Below, piece after piece: positions 59,069-64,000 of a DNA stretch of 64,000 nt. Made by a program: the position numbers and the translations under genes. Source of the stretch: JAMXLG01 sp963765935 (GTDB lineage Bacteria > Vulcanimicrobiota > Vulcanimicrobiia > Vulcanimicrobiales > Vulcanimicrobiaceae); assembly GCA_963765935.1 (NCBI GenBank), contig CAVXXX010000002.1, positions 124,001 to 188,000 of the forward strand. The letters run 5' to 3'. Positions within the stretch are counted from its first letter, which is position 1, and every line of letters starts with the position of its first letter. The notes beneath the pieces are model-generated. The model worked only from the letters and a program-made list of their open reading frames with translations, was not told the origin of the DNA and did no database searches.

Positions 59069-60457
59069 TCATTTCTGAACTGAAGTTTTCTGCTCCGGGT
59101 AGATGACGTGAGGCGTTATGAGAAAGACGATCTCGTCTCGTTCATGGTGTGTAATGCGGTTTTTGAAGAATTCACCGAGAATCGGAATACTAGATAAACC
59201 CGGAACGCGCTCGAGAGTTTGATTGTCGACATCGCGTAAGAGGCCACCGAGCACGATTGTTTCGGAATCGGCAACCCTTAGGGTACTATCGATCTTGCGG
59301 TTTGCGATGATTGGATAACCCGTCGTCGTAAGGCCAAGAAGTTCGCTGTACTCGGGATGGAGCTCCGCGGTGACAACTCCGTCCGGTCCGATCGTTGGAG
59401 TTAACCGTAGTTTGACGCCGATGTCGACGAACTGTACGTTCTGGCCGCCGAGTACCGACGTGTTGTAAATCACCGGGTACGTTTGCCCGATAAGGAGATC
59501 CGCCTCTTTATTGTTAATGGTAACGAGTTTCGGCGTCGCGAGAATCTGAGCGTGGCCCTCGCTAATAAGCGCGTTGAGTCGAACGTTTACGGGAATGGAA
59601 CCCCCGGTAAACGCGTAGGTCGTTGAGCCCGCAGTGGAGCGGCCCTGTAAGTCCGAGCCACCCCATTCGAATCCAATGTTCGTATCGTTGTTTTGCGGCG
59701 TGACATCCGCGACTTTCACCTCGAACATGACTTGCGGACTCGGCCGGTCCAGGGTTTCAAACAAGTGAATCGCTGCGGATTGCACGGCTTCACTTCCACT
59801 TACGACGACACTGTTGTGCTGATCGTCGGGAACGTAGACACCGTCAGGCGCAAGAACTTTGAGCTCCTTGATGGCCTCATCCGTACGGATGTAATGAAGG
59901 CGATACGTTTTGGCGGGACTTGCATTAGCGTTGGTGTTCGTTGAGGCATCGAGCGCGGAAACGAGGAAACGTGCCCGGGAAAGGGTATCATTCGTCGCCG
60001 TAACAACTACGGCGCGCGTACGTTGGTCTGCTACGATGACGGTTCCCGATGGTAGCGCATCGGTCAGTTCTTTTGCGACATCATCCGGCTTCGCGTGAAG
60101 CAATGTAAGCACCGCGGTCTGCGAACCAAGAGGAGTGTTTGCTCCATCGTATCGCCGGTTCATCGCTTCGCCGTCGCCCACAATCAGAACGCTTCCCTCC
60201 CGGCGCACTTGGAGACCGTAGGAACTCGCAAGGACAGATAGAGCGTTTTCAAACGTAACGTTCTTCAATCGAATCGTTATGCGCTCCGGTTTGACGCTCG
60301 AGTCGGTCACAATATTGACGCCGGCTTCGGCGCCGAGCAGCATGAGCGCGTCCGAGAGGTAAACGTCTTGTACGTCGAGCGTCACGAGCTTCTCCGCTGC
60401 TTTGGCTTGCGCAAAGAGGACTGCGGAGAGCATGATCGCGGCAACTACTCGTTTCAT
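59069..60457 (-). CDS. pilQ: PilQ/GspD-type secretin
   Basis: This 462-residue outer-membrane secretin forms the type IV pilus (or type II secretion) pore. The signal peptide (MKRVVAAIMLSAVLFAQAKA) precedes an STN-like domain (VYLSDALMLLGAEAGVNIVTDSSV) and secretin N-domains (KPDDVAKELTDALPSG, KTYRLHYIRTDEAIKELKVL). The conserved secretin domain ends in LRVADSETIVLGGLLRDVDNQTLERVPGLSSIPILGEFFKN and HERDEIVFLITPHVI. It is shorter than typical PilQ (about 700) because it lacks AMIN domains. Its ATG overlaps the previous gene's stop. Confidence 0.93.
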   Translation of the reverse strand: MKRVVAAIMLSAVLFAQAKAAEKLVTLDVQDVYLSDALMLLGAEAGVNIVTDSSVKPERITIRLKNVTFENALSVLASSYGLQVRREGSVLIVGDGEAMNRRYDGANTPLGSQTAVLTLLHAKPDDVAKELTDALPSGTVIVADQRTRAVVVTATNDTLSRARFLVSALDASTNTNANASPAKTYRLHYIRTDEAIKELKVLAPDGVYVPDDQHNSVVVSGSEAVQSAAIHLFETLDRPSPQVMFEVKVADVTPQNNDTNIGFEWGGSDLQGRSTAGSTTYAFTGGSIPVNVRLNALISEGHAQILATPKLVTINNKEADLLIGQTYPVIYNTSVLGGQNVQFVDIGVKLRLTPTIGPDGVVTAELHPEYSELLGLTTTGYPIIANRKIDSTLRVADSETIVLGGLLRDVDNQTLERVPGLSSIPILGEFFKNRITHHERDEIVFLITPHVIYPEQKTSVQK

Positions 60458-60987
60458 CGCGGCGTGCCGGCGATCCGAAGGCGGAGACCACTCGAGAGCG
60501 TAACGCCTCCTGCGTCGATCGTGCGGACGTTATCGTTACCAATAGAGTCCCCGACGCTCACGACCTTCACTCCTGACCCGAAATCTACGAGCGCTTCTGG
60601 TACGTCTCCCAAAACCACACCGCGAACGACGGGAATCCCTGGAGCGCTCATCACCGGAGTTGCGCTGCGCGCGCCGTCATTGGGGGGCAAAACGATGCCG
60701 ATATCGTCCATCGTAGGGGAATTATCCGCAGAAAACGGTAAGCGCGCTTGAGCCGATGCCGGCGGTGCATCGGAAACAAACGGATCGCGTTCGACGCTGA
60801 TTGCCGGAAACTCAAGTTTACCTGGAAGATCGGGTACGGATATCGGCGATGTATGATTCGCGCTTTGCGCCCGAGCGGTTGCTGACGTAGGCGGAACCGT
60901 AAACGGTAAGATCGCGGTTCCTCCGCAAACGATCATGACCGAGAGGCGCATCAAGAACGTGCGACTCTCATCGGAAACTGCGTACAC
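60454..60987 (-). CDS. PilP-like pilus assembly protein
   Basis: This 177-residue exported protein has one N-terminal hydrophobic segment (LMRLSVMIVCGGTAILPFTV) and a Pro/Ser-rich middle. The segment ISVERDPF (near 63) is the RDPF motif of PilP/GspC, and the C-terminal VRGVVLGDVPEALVDFGSGVKVVSVGDSIG matches the HR domain that contacts the secretin N0 domain. It overlaps pilQ by four bases and the PilO-like gene by 20. The position in a pilMNOPQ order supports PilP. Sequence similarity alone is weak. Confidence 0.75.
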   Translation of the reverse strand: MYAVSDESRTFLMRLSVMIVCGGTAILPFTVPPTSATARAQSANHTSPISVPDLPGKLEFPAISVERDPFVSDAPPASAQARLPFSADNSPTMDDIGIVLPPNDGARSATPVMSAPGIPVVRGVVLGDVPEALVDFGSGVKVVSVGDSIGNDNVRTIDAGGVTLSSGLRLRIAGTPR

Positions 60988-61597
60988 TGGACCTCTCCAT
61001 AGCGGGAAGTGCGACGAGGCGATAAATCGTTGAATGCAGTGTTACATCGAGTACGGGTGGCTTTCGATCGCCCTCCGTTGAGGCTAATTGAATGTCATGA
61101 GCGTCGATGAGTACGTCATGGCGCGGAAGGTCGGCCACAAGCGCAACGATGTTGCGGAACGTCCCTCGCACGGAAATCGCTACGTCGGAGCCGGACAGTG
61201 CGTCGCTGTGGCCCGCGGCTAAGTCGCCTCCATTCATTGCGGACGCTACGTGCGCCGAGATCTCGGGCGCGACTTCACGAATCTGTACGACCTGACGTTT
61301 CGACTCTTCATGAAGCAGTTGCAAAACGGCAGCCGTAACGGCGCCATTTGAACGGACGCCACCGAGCTCCGCGATATCCGTCGCGACGCGTTGCTGTGCT
61401 TGCTGCAATTCGAATGCACGCCGGGTTGCCGCATCGATGCTATTCGCCTCGTCGTAGAGTTCCAGAGCGTGGGCATGGCGTGCAGAGAGCTCCTGCGATG
61501 CCGGCCACCAAACGCCGCAAACGCCTAAACCAAGAACGAATGTCGAGAACAACCACGATACCCGAACCCAAGCTTGCATGTCGATGCGCGCCTTCAC
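60968..61597 (-). CDS. PilO-like pilus assembly protein
   Basis: This 209-residue protein has one N-terminal membrane helix (VSWLFSTFVLGLGVCGVWW), a coiled-coil region (SIDAATRRAFELQQAQQRVATDIAEL) and a C-terminal ferredoxin-like fold (VAISVRGTFRNIVALVADL and PVLDVTLHSTIYRLV). This is the PilO/GspM architecture, which dimerises with PilN. The stop and start overlaps with its neighbours place it in the pilus operon. Assignment rests on architecture and order. Confidence 0.78.
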   Translation of the reverse strand: MKARIDMQAWVRVSWLFSTFVLGLGVCGVWWPASQELSARHAHALELYDEANSIDAATRRAFELQQAQQRVATDIAELGGVRSNGAVTAAVLQLLHEESKRQVVQIREVAPEISAHVASAMNGGDLAAGHSDALSGSDVAISVRGTFRNIVALVADLPRHDVLIDAHDIQLASTEGDRKPPVLDVTLHSTIYRLVALPAMERSSVRSFR

Positions 61598-62145
61598 CGA
61601 GCCACCTCGGTAGCACGGATCGTAAAATCGATTACACCGCTAGAACGGTCTTCTCGAACCGCTCGAACGAGCGTCGGCGATGCGGCCGCCTTGCTCGACA
61701 TGAGGCCGGCTACCGTCTTGCTCAACACGTTGAGGCCTTCGGCGCGGCCATGTAGCTCCAACCCGTCATTTGTCCGGACGATCGAGGTCAACCACGCTTG
61801 CGTCGGCACGTGATTGCCAACATCAGCTAATCGATGCGAAAGCACGGAGCCGGACAGACGGATTGCGCGCAGCCGCGCGTCGAGCGATAGCAGCCGATCG
61901 ACGTCCGCGCGAACTAATTTCGTCGCGGCAAACGCGGCGCGGCTTTGCTGCAAACGAATCGCTGCCCTCGCCTCTTCTCTCATTGCTTCGGACATCCAAT
62001 GTCGCTCTAGAGACCACCAAGCAAACACGACGACTATTGCGGTCGCCACCGCCGAGAGCGGCGATCGCAACTCCGGCGAAATTCGCAGCGCGCGCAATTG
62101 TTCGATGAGTTCGGGTGGGGCGTCGCGCAGGTAATTGAATCGCAT
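61594..62145 (-). CDS. PilN-like pilus assembly protein
   Basis: This 183-residue protein has a short cytoplasmic N-terminus beginning MRFNYLRDAPPEL (PilN proteins start with a conserved INLLP-type peptide that binds PilM). A membrane helix (PLSAVATAIVVVFAWWSL, near 29-46), a coiled coil and a C-terminal domain (PTQAWLTSIVRTNDGLELHGRAEGL) follow. It overlaps the PilO-like gene by four bases and abuts pilM. The N-terminal peptide is not a clear match to the consensus, so the assignment relies on architecture and order. Confidence 0.8.
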   Translation of the reverse strand: MRFNYLRDAPPELIEQLRALRISPELRSPLSAVATAIVVVFAWWSLERHWMSEAMREEARAAIRLQQSRAAFAATKLVRADVDRLLSLDARLRAIRLSGSVLSHRLADVGNHVPTQAWLTSIVRTNDGLELHGRAEGLNVLSKTVAGLMSSKAAASPTLVRAVREDRSSGVIDFTIRATEVAR

Positions 62146-63101
62146 TATGCGGCTGCTCCCCAGGTCGTAAGCGCCGCAGCGAGCATCCAGTCGGGGGCCG
62201 CAGAACGAATGACGTCTTCTGGATATGCGTCGGTCTGGAGTAACGGCGGCACGATGAGTTCGGTCGTTATGTTACAGACCGTCTCTAGTTCCGAAGCAAG
62301 TCCGGGAAGGCGAGCTCCATTTCCGACGAGAGCGATCCGGGTGATAGGCGCGCGCGCTCGGGCTCGTTCGATAACGCCGACCAGCTCCGAAAGCAACGCG
62401 CTGCGCACCGCAGTACCGGCACCGGCCGCTCCGAGGATGCGTTTGCGCCGTTCCGCGCTTGCAACATCGATCGATAGTTCGCGCGCGATCCCCCGGGTTA
62501 TGTCCGCACCGCCCTTTTCCACACTGAGCGAGAAGGGCGCGCCGGCGATGTACTGATGGAGCGTCGATCGCTCGCCCCCGATATCAAGAATGGCATCGGC
62601 GAATGGGATCGCTCGTTGAAGCGCAAGCGAGTCGTGATCGATTGCAATCGGCCGCAGACGCGACTGCTTTAGCAACGCGACGCGATCGCCCACAACCGAT
62701 TCACTCGTTGCGCCAACCGCGAACGTACTGTCTCGCACGTTCCTCCGATGGACGCGGACGACGCTTGTACCTTCCGCCTGAACATGACCGAAACGCTGCG
62801 ACTCATAACGAGCGGCTCGCAAACGCTCGTGCCAACTCATCTTTGGAAAGTGGATCATGCGAACCGTGGCATCCGGGCTGCCGATCGACGTCACGCATGT
62901 GCGAACGGTTGCCCCGAGCTCCGTTATGATCTCATCGATGAGCGCGGCTACCAGCCGCGAATCAGACCGCAAGTCTTGCGTAATATCGCGCGCCGCGATG
63001 GCCTTGATTCGAACGTCCTCCGCGCACGCGGATTCCGCAAGCGCGATACGGATGCGAGACGACCCAAGATCGATGCCGAGCGGCAATGTCCGGTATTTCA
63101 C
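62145..63101 (-). CDS. pilM: PilM-like actin-fold pilus assembly ATPase
   Basis: This 318-residue cytoplasmic protein has the actin/FtsA-like fold of PilM: LPLGIDLGSSRIRIALAE (phosphate 1 loop), then VTSIGSPDATVRMIHFPKM, DAILDIGGERSTLHQYIAG (phosphate 2) and ITRIALVGNGARLPGLASEL. PilM binds PilN and couples the cytoplasmic side of the pilus machine. I chose the GTG at 63101 (VKYRTLPLGIDLG), which overlaps the prepilin peptidase stop as GTGA, rather than the longer frame reaching 63266. Confidence 0.9.
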   Translation of the reverse strand: MKYRTLPLGIDLGSSRIRIALAESACAEDVRIKAIAARDITQDLRSDSRLVAALIDEIITELGATVRTCVTSIGSPDATVRMIHFPKMSWHERLRAARYESQRFGHVQAEGTSVVRVHRRNVRDSTFAVGATSESVVGDRVALLKQSRLRPIAIDHDSLALQRAIPFADAILDIGGERSTLHQYIAGAPFSLSVEKGGADITRGIARELSIDVASAERRKRILGAAGAGTAVRSALLSELVGVIERARARAPITRIALVGNGARLPGLASELETVCNITTELIVPPLLQTDAYPEDVIRSAAPDWMLAAALTTWGAAA

Positions 63102-63679
63102 TGGAGTAAACCCTGAGCGGGAACGGTAGCGAACGTTGCAAGCGCGATGTAAGGCGCGAACGCGATCGTTTCTCCGAACGATAGACGCCGGCGAATTAAA
63201 GCGATTCCTGCAGCTAATGCGCCGAGAACGAACGAAGCTGCCACGATCTCTCCGATCGACGAACATAATCCGGCTGCAACGAGCGTAAAAAGCTTCACGT
63301 CTCCGAGGCCAAGTCCACGGCCGCCACTTGCGGCATAGAGAATCAGACCGGCAGCGAACGTTCCGGCCGCCCAGAACACGGCCGCGTGAAGCGCACCCGT
63401 TGCGGCGGAAACCCCAAGAGTGGCAATGAGACTAGGATATGTGACGCTATTATAGACGTAGCCCGACGAGGCGTCCGTTGCCGCACATATCGCGACGCAC
63501 GCAAGAACGATGCATGCGACCAACGGAATACGCGAGCCGAAGATCGCAATGACAAAGCCCGCCGGGACTGCGAAGCCAGCCAACGTGTCGAGTCGAAACG
63601 GATCTCGTTTTAGACGCGAAGTGACATAGGCAACGATCGTGAGCGTAACGCACGAAGCGCCAAAGTACACGGTATTCAA
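63098..63679 (-). CDS. pilD: A24 prepilin peptidase (PilD-like, minimal)
   Basis: This is an inner-membrane aspartic peptidase that cleaves type IV prepilin leaders. Catalytic Asp residues are present in CAATDASSGYVYN (near 67) and GLGLGDVKLFTL (near 130; the GxGD motif). About six hydrophobic helices are visible. At 193 residues it lacks the N-terminal cytoplasmic domain with four Cys that gives PilD its methyltransferase activity, so it resembles the short archaeal-like or TadV/CpaA enzymes. TTG at 63679 is the likely start. It overlaps pilM by four bases. No prepilin gene is visible nearby. Confidence 0.88.
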   Translation of the reverse strand: MNTVYFGASCVTLTIVAYVTSRLKRDPFRLDTLAGFAVPAGFVIAIFGSRIPLVACIVLACVAICAATDASSGYVYNSVTYPSLIATLGVSAATGALHAAVFWAAGTFAAGLILYAASGGRGLGLGDVKLFTLVAAGLCSSIGEIVAASFVLGALAAGIALIRRRLSFGETIAFAPYIALATFATVPAQGLLQ

Positions 63680-63685
63680 CTGAAA

Positions 63686-63994
63686 CTATATCCTGGCGAG
63701 CTCGCGCTGCGCCGGCAGAAATAAGGGATCCACGGCGACCGCCTTTTGCAGCAGTTGTCGAGCCGCGCCCGGTTGGCGCAGCGTGTGCTCGTCGAGCGCG
63801 GCAAACATAAACGCGCGCGCGTCTCTTCCTGCTTCCCCGGCCCGGCGAAAATCTGCGATCGCCGGCAGAAGCAAGCCTTGGTGTTGAAAACATAGGGCGC
63901 GGTCCATCATCACGGCCGCATCGGCCGGCACTTCCGCGAGATAGCGGCTCGCAACCACAACGCAGCTTCGAAGCACGTCGCGATCGCTCGTCAT
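63686..63994 (-). CDS. TPR-like protein (possibly 5' partial at window edge)
   Basis: This 102-residue reading frame has helical repeats similar to TPR units: AVMMDRALCFQHQGLLLPAIADFRRAGEAG and AARQLLQKAVAVDPLFLPAQRELARI. The ATG at 63994 is only six bases from the window end and the frame remains open to it, so the real start may lie outside the window. It is directly upstream of the prepilin peptidase and probably co-transcribed. The role is unknown; pilus genes often have TPR partners such as PilF, but similarity to PilF cannot be claimed here. Confidence 0.55.
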   Translation of the reverse strand: MTSDRDVLRSCVVVASRYLAEVPADAAVMMDRALCFQHQGLLLPAIADFRRAGEAGRDARAFMFAALDEHTLRQPGAARQLLQKAVAVDPLFLPAQRELARI

Positions 63995-64000
63995 CGCGGC

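Overview
The window is bacterial chromosomal DNA of moderately high GC, densely packed with genes that overlap by 1 to 4 bases (ATGA, GTGA, TTGA). GTG and TTG starts are common. Mla-type lipid transport, a TonB-dependent receptor, a PilQ-like secretin and lipoproteins imply a diderm (Gram-negative-type) cell. The cdaA-ybbR-glmM cluster with a c-di-AMP riboswitch, an HU protein with a histone-H1-like tail, an M56/BlaI pair and partner-switching phosphatases are a mixture not typical of Proteobacteria. My best guess, by inference only, is a member of Eremiobacterota/Vulcanimicrobiota (WPS-2) or a related deep phylum. I see no phage, insertion sequence, CRISPR array or plasmid gene. The one tyrosine recombinase looks like housekeeping XerC.

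Layout. 1-5450 (+): Mla-like permease (cut by the window edge), ATPase and MCE protein, then panE and a GlcD-like FAD oxidase. 5447-13487 (-): an adhesin-like lipoprotein, XerC and two tandem paralogous giant lipoproteins (LamG-like domains plus a PQQ-type propeller). 13610-20468: a GGDEF/EAL protein, an ArsB-like transporter, a small membrane protein, and an unusual beta-helix/FAD-oxidase fusion. 20525-26702: TonB-dependent receptor, HhH-GPD DNA glycosylase, an unknown gene, and GlcF. 26699-30283 (-): a four-gene operon with a PAS-SpoIIE phosphatase-HATPase protein, DUF1835, an NTF2-like protein and a STAS antagonist. 30350-32998 (+): papain-like protease, DUF1801 protein, PQQ-propeller lipoprotein. 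33000-33380: a large hairpin, tRNA-Gln(UUG) and a hairpin-rich stretch.

33381-38067 (-): unknown gene, cdaA, ybbR/cdaR and glmM, followed by a c-di-AMP (ydaO/yuaA) riboswitch in front of an NlpC/P60 gene. That gene and the DUF4870-like gene after it appear to carry two +1 frameshifts about 180 bp apart. 38113-42780 (+): rsgA, rpsT, a ThrE-like exporter and a PAS-GGDEF-EAL protein. 42789-48566 (-): aroC-aroK-aroB-priA plus a DsbA-fold protein. 48624-52820: DJ-1/PfpI protein, HU, and a BlaI/M56 operon with promoter and two dyad operators. 52841-57624 (-): twin-cupredoxin lipoprotein, a cbb3-type oxidase (ccoNO, a CcoQ-like protein, and an Ig-like-fused cytochrome c), and DoxX. 57655-63994 (-): an unknown membrane protein and a pilD-pilM-pilN-pilO-pilP-pilQ cluster with a TPR-like gene at the edge.

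The most coherent stories are: (1) c-di-AMP made by CdaA next to a c-di-AMP riboswitch on a cell-wall hydrolase and next to glmM, which makes a wall precursor; (2) an autoregulated BlaI/M56 switch whose sensor and secreted partner share the same 29-residue repeats; (3) a compact partner-switching module; (4) a short aerobic respiratory branch with its own copper protein; (5) a type IV pilus alignment complex.
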